Source of the DNA: Staphylococcus pseudoxylosus
GTDB lineage: Bacteria > Bacillota > Bacilli > Staphylococcales > Staphylococcaceae
Assembly: GCF_003697915.1 (NCBI RefSeq)
Contig: NZ_RCVN01000001.1
Coordinates: 186,001 to 250,000, forward strand
DNA: 64,000 nucleotides
Direction of reading: 5' to 3'
Of the stretch, positions 21,246-31,308 are shown in pieces. The position numbers were made by a program, and so were the translations under genes. How positions within the stretch are numbered: the stretch's first letter is position 1; each line of letters starts with the position of its first letter. The notes under the pieces were generated by a model. It did not search any database and was not told where the DNA came from. It saw nothing but the letters and a program-made list of their open reading frames with translations.

Positions 21246-21788
21246 CTACTTCAAATAAAACAATTTATCTAATTTATTTTTTATAACGACCGTATCTGCA
21301 AAATAATCGTGAATACCTCTATGTTTGTTCGTAAATATAACTACCAAGTATGGTAAATTCATAAATACACCACTAATAATACGACCTATCCACTCTCTAA
21401 ATAATACATCTTGCCAAGTCAAACGTTGTCTGTCTATACGCTCAACCCTTACATTACATATCATTTTCCCTAATGTTTGTTTAAAATACTTCGTAAGTAG
21501 TACAAAATACAAGTAAAAAACTAATGCATTTAGCAAGTGTCCAACACTAAAATAATCAATCCACAACTTTAAAGAATCAATGTTTGTAAAATGATAAATA
21601 GGTTTCAAAATAAAACTCTCTACACCAAAAATAATTAGCAAATCTATGATAAATGCGAAAAATCTTATTCCAAATCCTGCATATAACGCTTTGGATATTT
21701 GTTCGTGGTAAAGATCACTTGTTTCGACTTGCTTGCTATCATTACTTATTTTCTCATTATCTCTATATTCATTTTGTATATTGTCCAT
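21246..21788 (-). CDS. RDD family membrane protein
   Basis: A 180-residue protein with a charged N-terminal tail (1-40) and an RDD domain: GFGIRFFAFIIDLLIIFG (about 42-59), a second hydrophobic stretch HLLNALVFYLYFVLL, QTLGKMICNVRVERID and a third hydrophobic stretch. Family function is not established; some members take part in ion or osmotic homeostasis. It begins 8 nt after the sppA stop, so the two form a pair. The ATG at 21788 is preferred; a GTG two codons upstream is also possible. Confidence 0.82.
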   Translation of the reverse strand: MDNIQNEYRDNEKISNDSKQVETSDLYHEQISKALYAGFGIRFFAFIIDLLIIFGVESFILKPIYHFTNIDSLKLWIDYFSVGHLLNALVFYLYFVLLTKYFKQTLGKMICNVRVERIDRQRLTWQDVLFREWIGRIISGVFMNLPYLVVIFTNKHRGIHDYFADTVVIKNKLDKLFYLK

Positions 21789-21796
21789 GGTCACAC

Positions 21797-22789
21797 CTAA
21801 CCTTCGTATAGATACATAGGTTCAGTTTTAGTATCATTATTAATTACTGATTTGATATCTTTAAAACTATCTGTAAACTGAGAAACGCTCGTCTTCATAT
21901 CTGAAAATGAAGAGAAGAATCCACCGCCTTCTGTATATTCAAATACTTCAGCATCTTTAGATTTAATATCTTTCTGTAAAGCTTCTATAGTCTTATCTTC
22001 ATAACCAATTTCATCAATTAAGCCATTACTTTTTGCTTGTTGTGCACTATAAATGCGGCCGTCAGCTAATTTTCTTACTTTACTTTCTGACATGTCTCTG
22101 CCTTCTTTAACAATATTTACAAAACGATCAAAGCTATCATCTAATACAGATTGTAAGATACTTCTTTCTTCTGAAGTCATCTCTCTTGAACTACTTAAAA
22201 TATCTTTATGGTCGCCTGATTTAATCACATTTTCTTTTATTCCTAAGTTCTTCTGTAATTCTGAATAATCGACACTGGACATAATTACTCCGATAGAACC
22301 TGTCATTGATTGTGGTCCTGCATAAATTTTATCGGCAGGCGCTGAAATATAATAGCCTCCTGATGCTGCCATCGATTCCATATGTACATATACTTTTTTA
22401 TTCTTCTGTTTAATTTCTTTTATTTTTTCGTATATTTCATCGCTTGGGTATGTGCCGCCACCAGGTGTATTGACGGTTAATAACATACCTTTAATCGTGT
22501 CATCTTTTTTCACGTTATCTAACTGTTTAAGAAAAGACTCATGATTATAGCCACTTTCACCGAACAATCCACCACCCGTGCCTTCAGCGATTTCTCCATT
22601 TAATGTTAAATGTGCAATACGTTTGCTAGAATTTCCTTCTTTCTCTATTTCTTCTGTAAAGGGATCCATCGCTGTAGAAGACGAATCATTAAACATTGTG
22701 GTTACAAAAGCTGATATCGAACTCATAACTATACCACCAACCACTATAATGATCGCAATTATAATAGCAATCATGCGTTTTTTCGACAT
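21797..22789 (-). CDS. sppA: Signal peptide peptidase SppA (S49)
   Basis: Membrane-bound protease that degrades signal peptides left after secretion. The 330-residue, single-S49-domain form is typical of Gram-positives. It has an N-terminal membrane anchor (residues 5-27), the nucleophile Ser in ESMAASGGYYISAPAD (about 144) and the general-base Lys region SGDHKDILSSSRE (about 196). AGGAGTG lies 8 nt upstream of the ATG. The RDD-protein gene follows almost directly. Confidence 0.94.
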   Translation of the reverse strand: MSKKRMIAIIIAIIIVVGGIVMSSISAFVTTMFNDSSSTAMDPFTEEIEKEGNSSKRIAHLTLNGEIAEGTGGGLFGESGYNHESFLKQLDNVKKDDTIKGMLLTVNTPGGGTYPSDEIYEKIKEIKQKNKKVYVHMESMAASGGYYISAPADKIYAGPQSMTGSIGVIMSSVDYSELQKNLGIKENVIKSGDHKDILSSSREMTSEERSILQSVLDDSFDRFVNIVKEGRDMSESKVRKLADGRIYSAQQAKSNGLIDEIGYEDKTIEALQKDIKSKDAEVFEYTEGGGFFSSFSDMKTSVSQFTDSFKDIKSVINNDTKTEPMYLYEG

Positions 22790-22884
22790 TTACTAGTCAC
22801 TCCTATATTTTAATAATTTTGTTATCTCACGCTTAATTTAAACATAATTAATTCATTTATGTATACCTTTTACCAAACAATTCA

Positions 22885-22942
22885 AAACAAGGCAGAACAG
22901 AAATCGTAAACGTAAAATTGATTTCAGTGTTCTGCCTTGTCA
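22885..22942 (-). terminator. Terminator after the TSUP transporter
   Basis: Perfect 13-bp stem 22887-22899 / 22928-22940 (ACAAGGCAGAACA), continued by AAATC / GATTT around an A/T-rich loop. TTTTG follows on the minus strand. The remaining upstream sequence to 23071 shows nothing further. Confidence 0.8.
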
Positions 22943-23071
22943 TATGGTGCATATAAATTTCGCAACAATTAAATTTCAAGAAAAATGTGTATTACAGTTG
23001 TATATGTTTCCACTTAACAACTGCTAAACCCGCATTTTATCACTTCGTTAGTTTTATTAAATTAGATGCTT

Positions 23072-23845
23072 TTACATTATTTGCATGATGTAATCATATG
23101 TATTTTTCAAAATCAAAATTGCAGTAACAATAATGAATAAAGCTTTAACATAGCCAACGCCTTTTTTAATAGCAAACATCGCCCCGATATATGAACCACA
23201 AATCATACTCGCTGCCATAATAAAGCCATAAAAATAATCTACTTGATCTAAAAAGATAAAAAGAATTAATGCGCCTAAGTTAGATGCAAAATTAAGTACT
23301 TTAGCATTTCCTGCTGCACCTAAAAAATCAAAACCAAACATCAATAATATAAACAACATAAATGACCCTGTACCGCCACCAAGAAAGCCGTCATAAAGAC
23401 CAACCAATCCCATTAAAGATGTAAATAAAATCGCTTTAGGTAACGTTAATGTTGTGAAAGTTCGTACATTACCCCAATCCTTCTTCATAATCGTATAAAT
23501 CATTACAACTGTTAATACGACAATGACGACAGGTTTTAATAACTGAGAGGGCAAGAATGTTGCAATACTTGCGCCTCCCATAGCCATAATAAATACAATT
23601 GGGAATAACTTCCCTACAATTTTTAAATCTACATTACCTGACCGTAAAAATCGAAAAGCACTTGTCATTGAACCAAATGCACTCGCTAATTTATTTGTAC
23701 CTAAGGCCATAGACGGTGGCATTCCAACAGCTAGCAGTGCAGGAATAGAAATCAAACCGCCGCCTCCAACAACAGCATCAATAAATGCTGCCAAAAACCC
23801 TAAAAGAATAATGATGATTACGATAGATATGTCCCATTCCAACAT
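23072..23845 (-). CDS. TSUP (TauE/SafE) family membrane transporter
   Basis: A 257-residue integral membrane protein with seven to eight hydrophobic segments and the paired family motifs: AAFIDAVVGGGGLISIPALL (20-39) with ALGTNKLAS, and the second-half copy LYDGFLGGGTGSFMLF followed by GAAGNAKVLNFASN. TSUP proteins export or import sulfite, sulfoacetate or other sulfur and organic anions; the substrate cannot be told. GGGGAG is 7 nt before the ATG. It is 34 nt downstream of thiI, so it may share the iscS-thiI transcript and possibly sulfur metabolism (inference). Confidence 0.88.
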   Translation of the reverse strand: MLEWDISIVIIIILLGFLAAFIDAVVGGGGLISIPALLAVGMPPSMALGTNKLASAFGSMTSAFRFLRSGNVDLKIVGKLFPIVFIMAMGGASIATFLPSQLLKPVVIVVLTVVMIYTIMKKDWGNVRTFTTLTLPKAILFTSLMGLVGLYDGFLGGGTGSFMLFILLMFGFDFLGAAGNAKVLNFASNLGALILFIFLDQVDYFYGFIMAASMICGSYIGAMFAIKKGVGYVKALFIIVTAILILKNTYDYIMQIM

Positions 23846-23879
23846 CCCATCACTCCCCTTGTTTAATTAATTTTTAAAG

Positions 23880-25103
23880 TTAAAATAGATCATCAGCTAG
23901 CGCTTGTGTAGCTGAATCTTTCTCACTTTGATAATCGCTTGTAATATATAATGTCTCAATTTCGTCCGCAGCCTGTTGTACAAGTGGTTCAAAATCATAA
24001 CCACTTTCATATTTTTCTACTTTTTCTAATTCCGGTTCAGTAACCGGATTTTTAGGAGTGAAAATTGTACAACAATCCTCAAATGGTTGGATAGATACAT
24101 CAAATGTACCTATATCTTTAGCTTTTTTAACAATATCTTCTTTATCTAAAGTCAGTAAAGGACGTAATACAGGCGTAGATGTGACATGATTTATCGCATA
24201 CATACTCTTTAATGTTTGACTTGCAACTTGGCCTAAATTCTCGCCATTTACAATCGCATGTGCGCCAATATCATGCACCACTTTGTCAGCTACTCGCATC
24301 ATCATACGACGTGTTGAAGTCATAGTATAACGTTCATGAACTTCTTTGTTCACCTGTTTTTGCAGCGCTGTAAATGGCACAATGTGTAATTTAATTGGTC
24401 CAACATGTTCTGATAAAATTCTCGTTAGTTCGATTACTTTTTCTTTTGCTTTTTCACTTGTAAACGGTGGACTATGGAAGTGTATTGCTTCTACAGTAAC
24501 ACCTCTACGCATAACTTCTATACCGGCAACTGGAGAATCAATACCACCAGATAGCATTAATAAAGTTTTACCTCCAGTACCAACAGGTAATCCGCCAGAG
24601 CCTGCAATCACTTGATCATACATGTAAATGGCATCTAAACGCACTTCAACTTTAATCACGTGATCAGGATTGTGTACATCTACGCTTAAATGATCCGTTT
24701 CACTTAATACAGCTCCACCTAAAGTTCTTTGTAATTCATATGTGTCATATGGGAAGTTTTTATCCGAACGCTTTACATCAATTTTAAAAGTGTCATCTTG
24801 TGCATACTCTTTAGCAAATCGGACAGCTAACTCTTTTGCCGCTTCCACTGTTTTATCAATTTTTAATACAGGGCTTATTGAATAAATACCAAAGACTTTT
24901 TTTAATCTGTTGCACATTTCTTCAATATCTGCACCTTCCGCTAATTCTATATACATTCTATCTCTATTTGCTTTTACCGTGTATCCTTGTAATGGCATTA
25001 GTGAACGTTTTACATTTGAGCGTAATTTGTTCACAAATATTTTACGGTTAGCTCCTTTTAATGTTAACTCACCGTACCTAACTAATATATGATCATATAT
25101 CAT
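23880..25103 (-). CDS. thiI: tRNA 4-thiouridine synthase ThiI
   Basis: Adenylates U8 of tRNA and inserts sulfur received from a cysteine desulfurase. The 407 residues have a ferredoxin-like N-terminus, a THUMP domain (about 60-165) and a PP-loop ATPase with [12 protein letters not shown] (about 182). The C-terminal rhodanese domain of E. coli ThiI is absent, as usual in Gram-positives. Its start overlaps the end of the desulfurase gene by 4 bp (ATGA), which supports a dedicated sulfur-transfer pair. Confidence 0.95.
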   Translation of the reverse strand: MIYDHILVRYGELTLKGANRKIFVNKLRSNVKRSLMPLQGYTVKANRDRMYIELAEGADIEEMCNRLKKVFGIYSISPVLKIDKTVEAAKELAVRFAKEYAQDDTFKIDVKRSDKNFPYDTYELQRTLGGAVLSETDHLSVDVHNPDHVIKVEVRLDAIYMYDQVIAGSGGLPVGTGGKTLLMLSGGIDSPVAGIEVMRRGVTVEAIHFHSPPFTSEKAKEKVIELTRILSEHVGPIKLHIVPFTALQKQVNKEVHERYTMTSTRRMMMRVADKVVHDIGAHAIVNGENLGQVASQTLKSMYAINHVTSTPVLRPLLTLDKEDIVKKAKDIGTFDVSIQPFEDCCTIFTPKNPVTEPELEKVEKYESGYDFEPLVQQAADEIETLYITSDYQSEKDSATQALADDLF

Positions 25104-26236
25104 ACTAATAAATCCCTCACTTCTTCATAAACTAATTTAAATTTATCTTTAAACCCTTGTATATCTTCTGGTGTAGTATGACTTCCCATAGAAATTCGAA
25201 TACTACCTTCAATTTGTTTTACTGGTATATTCATAGCCGATAACACTTCATTAAGACTCGCTTTTTTAGATGAACAGGCGCTTGTTGTCGATAACATAAT
25301 GTCATTTTTAGAAAATGCATTTACTAAAACTTCCCCCTTAACACCTGGTAAGCCTACATTCAGTATATGCGGTGCACCTGCTTGGGGTGAATTAATCTTC
25401 ACACCCATAAAATGAGTTAAGAACTGGCTAAGTTCATCATGAAAACGACGTAACTGACTATTTAATGCAGACGTTTGATTTACGGCTGCTTTCATTGCTT
25501 TTACAATCGCTATATCCATTGGCAAGTTCACTGTGCCACTTCTAACGCCATATTCTTGACCACCGCCATGTATAATGGGTTCTAATTGATGAATATTACG
25601 AACAAAGAGTACACCTTGCCCTTTTAATCCATTAAATTTATGACCACTTAAACTAAGTGTATCTACGCCGTCAAATATTAACGGTATTTTACCCAGTGCT
25701 TGTACTGCATCGACATGTAAATGCGCTTTAGGATATTGATGAACAATATTAGCAATATCCTTAATAGGCTGTATTTGCCCCATTATATTATTAACATGCA
25801 TACAAGTTACTAATCCCACGTTGTCTGTCATTAACGTTTCTAAATGATTCAAATCTACTTGTCCATCATCTAAAACATTTACATATTTAATAATAAAACC
25901 TTCTGCCTCAAGCGAACGAACTACTTCTAAAACTGAAGGATGTTCTAGCACTGAAGTAATAATTTCATTGGCAAATGATTTTTTCTTATATGCAATACCT
26001 TTAATTGCTATATTATTACTTTCAGTAGCGCCACTTGTATAGATAATATCAAATGATTGCTTCAAATCAAATAGATCTTTAATTTGTTGCTTTGATTGTT
26101 GCAGTAATTGTTCTGCTTGTAATCCAGCTTGGTGTGGACTGTTAGGGTTAAAATATAGTGACTGATTCACTTTAACAAAGGTATCCAACACTTCAGGATT
26201 GGGTTTTGTCGTCGCAGCATTATCTAAGTATATCAC
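25100..26236 (-). CDS. Cysteine desulfurase dedicated to ThiI (IscS/NifS type)
   Basis: PLP enzyme that takes sulfur from cysteine and passes it to ThiI. I choose the GTG at 26236 (then [12 protein letters not shown]) because GGAG is 8 nt upstream and homologues begin there, giving 378 residues; six extra upstream codons would overlap the ribosome site. The PLP lysine is in SLSGHKFNG (about 197), and the sulfur-carrying cysteine in [10 protein letters not shown] (about 317). B. subtilis has the same pair, NifZ-ThiI. Transcription continues into thiI. Confidence 0.92.
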   Translation of the reverse strand: MIYLDNAATTKPNPEVLDTFVKVNQSLYFNPNSPHQAGLQAEQLLQQSKQQIKDLFDLKQSFDIIYTSGATESNNIAIKGIAYKKKSFANEIITSVLEHPSVLEVVRSLEAEGFIIKYVNVLDDGQVDLNHLETLMTDNVGLVTCMHVNNIMGQIQPIKDIANIVHQYPKAHLHVDAVQALGKIPLIFDGVDTLSLSGHKFNGLKGQGVLFVRNIHQLEPIIHGGGQEYGVRSGTVNLPMDIAIVKAMKAAVNQTSALNSQLRRFHDELSQFLTHFMGVKINSPQAGAPHILNVGLPGVKGEVLVNAFSKNDIMLSTTSACSSKKASLNEVLSAMNIPVKQIEGSIRISMGSHTTPEDIQGFKDKFKLVYEEVRDLLV

Positions 26237-26344
26237 CGCGTTCACTCCATTCATTATATATATTATAAACTACATAGTATTCAACTTTGCTTCACGTAAT
26301 CTTTTTAAGTTTTCCCTTTAGCATTATACTCGCTTTTATTAAAA

Positions 26345-26382
26345 AGAAAAGACACGAAATGTTAAATCATTTCGTGTCAACT
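26345..26382 (-). terminator. Terminator after ezrA
   Basis: Perfect 11-bp stem GACACGAAATG (26351-26361 / 26368-26378) with a 6-nt loop; TTTTCTTTTT follows on the minus strand. Confidence 0.88.
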
Positions 26383-26410
26383 TACTATATAATATGAGTT
26401 ATAACCGAAC

Positions 26411-28102
26411 TTAACCGATAATTTTTGATTCAATTTGCTTTGTAACACCTGGCTCTACGCTTTCTAAAGCTTGCTCAGAAATTTCAATCGAACGTTTGTA
26501 ACGGTTATTTTTAAAGAGACGTTCTGCTTCGTTTAGGCTCTTATCTATATTCGAGCTGTCTTTACGATAACGGTTGCCGTATTCAATTAATTTTTCGGCA
26601 TAAACAGCATTCACAAGTACATCAGTAGCTTCATCTTCAAATTTATTCATTTGTAGTACTACTTTAGAAACTTTATCTTTTAGCTGTTTAACATGTATTG
26701 GGCGTACGCTGAATTTTTTATTTACTTCTCTTACTTCGTAATCAATTTCATTCTTCATGATAATAAAGCGTTCTGGTACACTAGGTAGGTTTGAAGCAAG
26801 TAACTTTCTGTACACTTCTTCTTTTTTACTTTGTACACGTAAGATATTTTCTTCTGCTTCTGCTTCATCTTCACGCAATTGAATTAAATGATTTTGTAAT
26901 TTTTCTTGTTTCTCATTAATAACATCAACATGTTCTTCGATATATTTCAAGTTATCTTGAACTTCGCTATATCTTACTGCTGATTTTGACATTTCTCTAA
27001 GGATATCATCGTATACAGCAATCATGTTTTGTATTTCATTTTCAAATTGTCTTACATTTTGAACATCGCTTTCATTAATATAATAATTTTCACGAACATA
27101 TTCGATTTCAGTTTGTAGTGTATAATTCATTTCTTTAGCTCTAAATAAATTATCAGTAATAACTTCTTTGGTTTCTTCTACTTCATTTTTGGCTGTCACT
27201 TCATGTTCAATTAAATCGTACATCTCATCTAATCGATCATTAATACTATTAAGTTTTTCATTTGCTTCATCTAGTTCTAATCTACTAATCATTGGTTCAA
27301 CAAAACTAAGTTCTGTCTTCAATGTTTGTAGCGTGCTGTCAATCTTGACATGGTCTAAATCATAACCTTCAACTTTTAGGTCTCTACACCCATATTTAAG
27401 ATCTTGGAATTGTCCAGGTAATTCTTTTTGTGCTTCTCTAATCAAGTCAGGAATTTCGTCCATATCTTTTTTTAAATAATTCATATCATCATTTAAAGTT
27501 TTAATATGCTCATGTGCTTGATTATAGTTGCCTTCATTTTTTAATGTTTCGTACGTCTCCATTTCAGGGACAAACGATTCAATTTCTTGTTCAAGTGGCG
27601 TAGCTGCTTCACCAAATTGATGTCTATTTGCTAATACATCACGTTTCATTTCACGATAATCAGTTGTACATTCTTCGTATAAATGATCGCTTTCTTTATG
27701 TAGTTCTATAATATTTTCTACTTTGGTAGTAAGTTCATTATAGTTCGCTTCATATTGATCCATCATTTCGTGGGCTTCATCCACTTCGGTTTGCGCTTGT
27801 GAAAACTTAAATTTATCTAACAAACCTTCTGCGTTATGAATTTTTTCTTCTACTGGTACTAAATATTGGTTTTTACTATCTAATGATGATTGTTTTAAAT
27901 TGTCATAGGTAGATTTTGTTTCACCAGTTAAATTTAACTCAGATAATTGAGATAAACTCTCATCATAAGGCAATTGTTCTACTTTTACTTTGCGTTCTTC
28001 TGCCTTTTCAATAATTTGGCTTTTGCTTGAACGCATATAGAACAATACACCAACAATAATCAGTATTATGACAATAATTGCTAAAATGATATACAATACC
28101 AT
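26411..28102 (-). CDS. ezrA: Septation ring formation regulator EzrA
   Basis: Membrane-anchored division protein that regulates FtsZ assembly and, in staphylococci, helps recruit division proteins. The 563 residues start with one transmembrane helix ([21 protein letters not shown], residues 2-22). Four spectrin-like coiled-coil regions fill the rest, including the conserved [20 protein letters not shown] and the [16 protein letters not shown] patch near the C-terminus. AGGAGGAG lies upstream of the ATG. The 224 nt before it include its own promoter region and the divergent msrC gene. Confidence 0.96.
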   Translation of the reverse strand: MVLYIILAIIVIILIIVGVLFYMRSSKSQIIEKAEERKVKVEQLPYDESLSQLSELNLTGETKSTYDNLKQSSLDSKNQYLVPVEEKIHNAEGLLDKFKFSQAQTEVDEAHEMMDQYEANYNELTTKVENIIELHKESDHLYEECTTDYREMKRDVLANRHQFGEAATPLEQEIESFVPEMETYETLKNEGNYNQAHEHIKTLNDDMNYLKKDMDEIPDLIREAQKELPGQFQDLKYGCRDLKVEGYDLDHVKIDSTLQTLKTELSFVEPMISRLELDEANEKLNSINDRLDEMYDLIEHEVTAKNEVEETKEVITDNLFRAKEMNYTLQTEIEYVRENYYINESDVQNVRQFENEIQNMIAVYDDILREMSKSAVRYSEVQDNLKYIEEHVDVINEKQEKLQNHLIQLREDEAEAEENILRVQSKKEEVYRKLLASNLPSVPERFIIMKNEIDYEVREVNKKFSVRPIHVKQLKDKVSKVVLQMNKFEDEATDVLVNAVYAEKLIEYGNRYRKDSSNIDKSLNEAERLFKNNRYKRSIEISEQALESVEPGVTKQIESKIIG

Positions 28103-28326
28103 ACGTTTTCTCCTCCTATTTTATCACTATTTATTATAACGTAATTTACCTATGCATTAAAAGAGAAAATGAATTAATTCATATGAATATTTCAATATTT
28201 GCGTCAAATTCACCTCTAGTAATTATATGTATAAAGTTATTTTAAAAAAGCCCTTACAAATCATTTGTTTGATTACTATTAAAACAGTCTTTATACTAAA
28301 TGAAAAGTAAAAAGTGAGGTTTTTGT

Positions 28327-28791
28327 ATGTCAGAGGTTAAAGAAACCAATTATAATTTATTAGAAAAACAGGTTTCTAGTTTAATAGAAGATGAATCCAA
28401 TTTAATCGCTATACTCAGTAATGTGTCTGCTTTATTAAATGATTCTTTAGATCAAGTCAATTGGGTGGGTTTTTATCTAATAGACAATAATGAATTGATT
28501 TTAGGTCCCTTCCAAGGTCATCCAGCGTGTGTACACATTGCAATTGGTAGTGGTGTATGCGGTACCGCAGTAGCTCAAGATGAAACACAATTAGTAGCAG
28601 ATGTTCATGCCTTCCCAGGTCATATTGCTTGTGATGCTAACAGCAAATCAGAAATTGTGGTGCCTATTCATCAAAATGAACAAGTAATTGGAGTATTAGA
28701 TATTGATGCGCCAATCACAAATCGTTTTTCAGAAACGGATAAGAATGCATTAGAAAATATTGTAAAAACTATTGAAAATCAAATCGCATAA
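28327..28791 (+). CDS. msrC: Free methionine-(R)-sulfoxide reductase (GAF type)
   Basis: Reduces free Met-R-sulfoxide. The 154-residue GAF-domain protein carries the fRMsr cysteine set: PACVHIAIGSGVCGTA (about 81-96) and FPGHIACDANSKSEIVVP (about 110-127). In this family the Cys of HIACD is the catalytic residue. Length and motif spacing match the YeaZ/YebR-type enzymes. GTGAGG lies 8 nt before the ATG. A 13-nt palindrome (ACAAATCATTTGT, 28256-28268) lies in the upstream region. No terminator is seen before the rpsD promoter. Confidence 0.88.
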   Translation: MSEVKETNYNLLEKQVSSLIEDESNLIAILSNVSALLNDSLDQVNWVGFYLIDNNELILGPFQGHPACVHIAIGSGVCGTAVAQDETQLVADVHAFPGHIACDANSKSEIVVPIHQNEQVIGVLDIDAPITNRFSETDKNALENIVKTIENQIA

Positions 28792-28833
28792 GTGTAAAAG
28801 AAAACTACTTATCATTAAAATCCTCATTAGTTG

Positions 28834-28861
28834 TTGACAGTTCTTAATATCATGATACAAT
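28834..28861 (+). promoter_or_regulatory. rpsD promoter
   Basis: TTGACA (28834-28839) and TACAAT (28856-28861) with a 16-nt spacer. A start near 28868 leaves a leader of about 180 nt. Confidence 0.75.
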
Positions 28862-28867
28862 GTACTT

Positions 28868-29046
28868 TGTGTGAATAAACGAAATTAGCAGTTGTATATT
28901 ATTTGGCACTATGTTGTTCCCAACGCGGACGTGCCGTGTAACCGTAGCTATGAGGCGAGGACACATAAAACAATATATCCAAATAAGCATGCAACACTCT
29001 TTTTTGTTTTTTCATAACAACAAAAGAGAAAAAGGAGGAGTCTACT
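28868..29046 (+). ncRNA. Structured rpsD leader, probable S4 autoregulatory element
   Basis: The leader is unusually G+C-rich for this genome between 28905 and 28965. Positions 28891-28906 (GTTGTATATTATTTGG) pair with 28979-28995 (8 contiguous pairs plus 7 with one G-U), which closes a domain. Inside are GGCAC/GTGCC (28905-28909 / 28931-28935), GTTG/CAAC (28914-28925) and GTGT/ACAC. The first of these competes with the closing stem. A U-rich/A-rich hairpin precedes the AAGGAGG. In B. subtilis, S4 represses rpsD through a pseudoknotted leader; by position and structure I infer the same role here. Confidence 0.6.
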
Positions 29047-29649
29047 ATGGCTCGATTTAGAGGTTCAAACTGGAAAAAATCACGTCGTTTAGGTATCTCA
29101 TTAAGTGGTACTGGTAAAGAATTAGAGAAGCGTCCATACGCACCAGGTCAACACGGTCCTAACCAACGTAAAAAATTATCAGAATATGCATTACAATTAC
29201 GTGAGAAACAAAAGTTACGTTACTTATATGGAATGACTGAAAGACAATTCCGTAACACTTTTGAAACTGCTGGTAACCAACACGGTGTCCACGGTGAAAA
29301 CTTCATGCAATTATTAGCTGCTCGTTTAGATGCAGTTGTATATTCATTAGGTTTAGCACGTACACGTCGTCAAGCTCGTCAAATCGTTAACCACGGTCAC
29401 ATCGAAGTTGATGGCAAACGTGTTGATATCCCATCATACACTTTAAAACCTGGTCAAGAAATCTCAGTACGCGAAAAATCTTTAAAATTAGATATCATCG
29501 CTGAATCTGTTGAGATCAACAACTTTGTACCAGATTATTTAGAATTTGATGCAGACAACTTAAAAGGTAAATATATCCGCGTTCCAGAACGTAGTGAATT
29601 ACCTGCTGAAATCAACGAACAACTTATCGTTGAGTACTACTCAAGATAA
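29047..29649 (+). CDS. rpsD: 30S ribosomal protein S4
   Basis: Primary 16S rRNA-binding protein that starts small-subunit assembly, and a translational repressor in several bacteria. The 200 residues are of standard length: [45 protein letters not shown], the S4 RNA-binding domain (about 91-155; [27 protein letters not shown]) and the C-terminal [21 protein letters not shown] end. The N-terminal zinc-binding cysteines of some S4 forms are absent. Strong AAGGAGG. It is monocistronic, with terminator just after. Confidence 0.98.
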   Translation: MARFRGSNWKKSRRLGISLSGTGKELEKRPYAPGQHGPNQRKKLSEYALQLREKQKLRYLYGMTERQFRNTFETAGNQHGVHGENFMQLLAARLDAVVYSLGLARTRRQARQIVNHGHIEVDGKRVDIPSYTLKPGQEISVREKSLKLDIIAESVEINNFVPDYLEFDADNLKGKYIRVPERSELPAEINEQLIVEYYSR

Positions 29650-29661
29650 GCGTGATTATGT

Positions 29662-29698
29662 CGAACCAAGAAATCTTATTGATTTCTTGGTTTTTTTA
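29662..29698 (+). terminator. Terminator after rpsD
   Basis: Perfect 12-bp stem AACCAAGAAATC (29664-29675 / 29681-29692), 5-nt loop, followed by TTTTTT. Confidence 0.9.
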
Positions 29699-29881
29699 TT
29701 GTCTTCTAATCGTTAACTCTCCTCTCCCCTAAACAGTGATATAACGTCTTTAAGTATGGAATGAACTTTTCAACATATTGATGTATATCAATAATATATA
29801 CACAGTTTATAATTACATCATGATTTACAATCTTGCTATATTTGAGTATGATAAGCATATATAATTAAAGGAGTGTATATT

Positions 29882-30394
29882 TTGATTATTAGAGCTTTAG
29901 AAGAAACTGACCTAGAATTTGTACATCACTTAAACAATGAATATTCAATTATGTCCTATTGGTTTGAAGAGCCATATCAATCATTAAGTGAACTGCAATC
30001 ATTATATAAAAAACATTTATTGGATGAATCTGAACGCCGCTTCATCATAGAAGATGACAATGTTCGCATCGGGGTCGTAGAACTAGTAGAAATTAACTTT
30101 GTACATAGTAATTGTGAGATTCAAATTATTGTTGACCCTCAATATAGCGGGCAAGGATATGCAAAAAATGCGTTTAAAAAGGCAATTGACTATGCATTTC
30201 TAGTGTTGAACTTGCATAAGATTTACCTTTTTGTAGATGTTCAAAACGAAAGAGCAGTCCATATCTATAAAAGCCAAAATTTCGTTTTTGAAGGAACACT
30301 GCAAGAACACTTTTATACTCGAGGAAAATATAGTAATTGTCATATTATGGGTTTACTTAAAAAACATTGGATTAATACACATGAAGATAGCTAA
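29882..30394 (+). CDS. speG: Spermidine N-acetyltransferase, SpeG-like (GNAT)
   Basis: Acetylates spermidine or spermine to detoxify polyamines. The 170 residues align by eye with E. coli SpeG: YWFEEPYQSL (about 25-34), HLLDESERRFIIEDD, VGVVELVEI-like IGVVELVEINFVH, the acetyl-CoA loop DPQYSGQGYAKNAF, and VLNLHKIYLFVDVQNERAVHIYK. I start at the TTG at 29882: AAAGGAG is 8 nt upstream, while the GTG at 29873 overlaps the ribosome site. Polyamine specificity is inferred from these motifs. No mobile-element marks surround it. A palindrome (29776-29793) lies upstream. Confidence 0.82.
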   Translation: MIIRALEETDLEFVHHLNNEYSIMSYWFEEPYQSLSELQSLYKKHLLDESERRFIIEDDNVRIGVVELVEINFVHSNCEIQIIVDPQYSGQGYAKNAFKKAIDYAFLVLNLHKIYLFVDVQNERAVHIYKSQNFVFEGTLQEHFYTRGKYSNCHIMGLLKKHWINTHEDS

Positions 30395-30427
30395 TTGTAA
30401 ATAATCCATACATCTATTGTTAAATTA

Positions 30428-30482
30428 AAATATGTGAACTTAGTTGAAATCAATTCATTTACAAAGTTCACATATTTTTTAT
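30428..30482. terminator. Bidirectional terminator between speG and GDPD gene
   Basis: ATATGTGAACTT (30431-30442) pairs with AAGTTCACATAT (30465-30476), 12 bp perfect, followed by TTTTTT on plus and by TTTTAATTTAA on minus. Confidence 0.8.
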
Positions 30483-30488
30483 ATTAAA

Positions 30489-31229
30489 TTATTTTAATTT
30501 TGTCGGATTATCAGAAATTAAACCATCAACGCCTAATATGATTAACTTGTTAGCAATGCTCGGCTCATTAACAGTATATGGCATAACTGACAATTCAAGG
30601 CTATGTGCAGCAGTCATAAATTTATGATTTACTAAAGCATAATGTGGATTTACATAATCCGCATATACGGCAATTTTGTCAAAATTCGGCATTCTATACC
30701 AGTACTTCCTTTTGCTAATTAAAACACCAAGCTTAAATCCCACTTTCATGTCATAGAGGTTACGAATACATTTTTGATCAAAGGATTGTATCATTACTTT
30801 TTCCTCAGAAATGTCATGTTTTTTTAATATATCAATTAATTGTTGTTCAATCCCTGGATAAAAATGTGGTTGCTTAATTTCAATTAAAAGCTTCTGTGGG
30901 TAATTTTGAATTAATACCAACACTTGCTCTAACGTCATCAAACGTTGCCCTTTAAATTTAATATGTTTAATTACACCATAATCAAATTGCATCAAATCAT
31001 TTAAACTATAATCTTTCACCTTGCCTTTACCGTTTGAAGTGCGATTTATTGTGTCATCATGAATCACAACTAAGTAATTATCTTTTGTTCTATGTATATC
31101 TATTTCAAGCATATCTATATCACTTTCTAATGCAGGTTCAAAAGCTGCTCGTGTGTTTTCTGGAAAATCAGTTGAAAATCCACGATGTGCAATCAACATT
31201 ACTCTACTATCTTCTAAATAGTTATGCAT
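30489..31229 (-). CDS. Glycerophosphodiester phosphodiesterase
   Basis: Hydrolyses glycerophosphodiesters to glycerol 3-phosphate and an alcohol. The 246 residues have the GDPD TIM-barrel motifs: LIAHRGFSTDFPENT (about 12-26), LEIDIHRTKDNYLVVIHD with the metal and catalytic residues, LIEIKQP and VDGLISDNPTKL near the end. There is no signal peptide, so it acts in the cytoplasm on imported or recycled phospholipid head groups. I choose the ATG at 31229 (MHNYLED), 10 nt from GGGG, over one three codons upstream that is too close. Confidence 0.9.
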   Translation of the reverse strand: MHNYLEDSRVMLIAHRGFSTDFPENTRAAFEPALESDIDMLEIDIHRTKDNYLVVIHDDTINRTSNGKGKVKDYSLNDLMQFDYGVIKHIKFKGQRLMTLEQVLVLIQNYPQKLLIEIKQPHFYPGIEQQLIDILKKHDISEEKVMIQSFDQKCIRNLYDMKVGFKLGVLISKRKYWYRMPNFDKIAVYADYVNPHYALVNHKFMTAAHSLELSVMPYTVNEPSIANKLIILGVDGLISDNPTKLK

Positions 31230-31308
31230 TCTTATCATGCCCCACTTTCATTATCTCTTAGAATCGTCTAAACTAAAGTTATCATAATTATACTGGAGGT
31301 CAATCTAT

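Noticed and set aside
29882..30394. speG as part of an inserted ACME-like island
   Set aside because: No recombinase, arc genes, repeats or composition break nearby; flanking genes are ordinary core genes with their own terminators.
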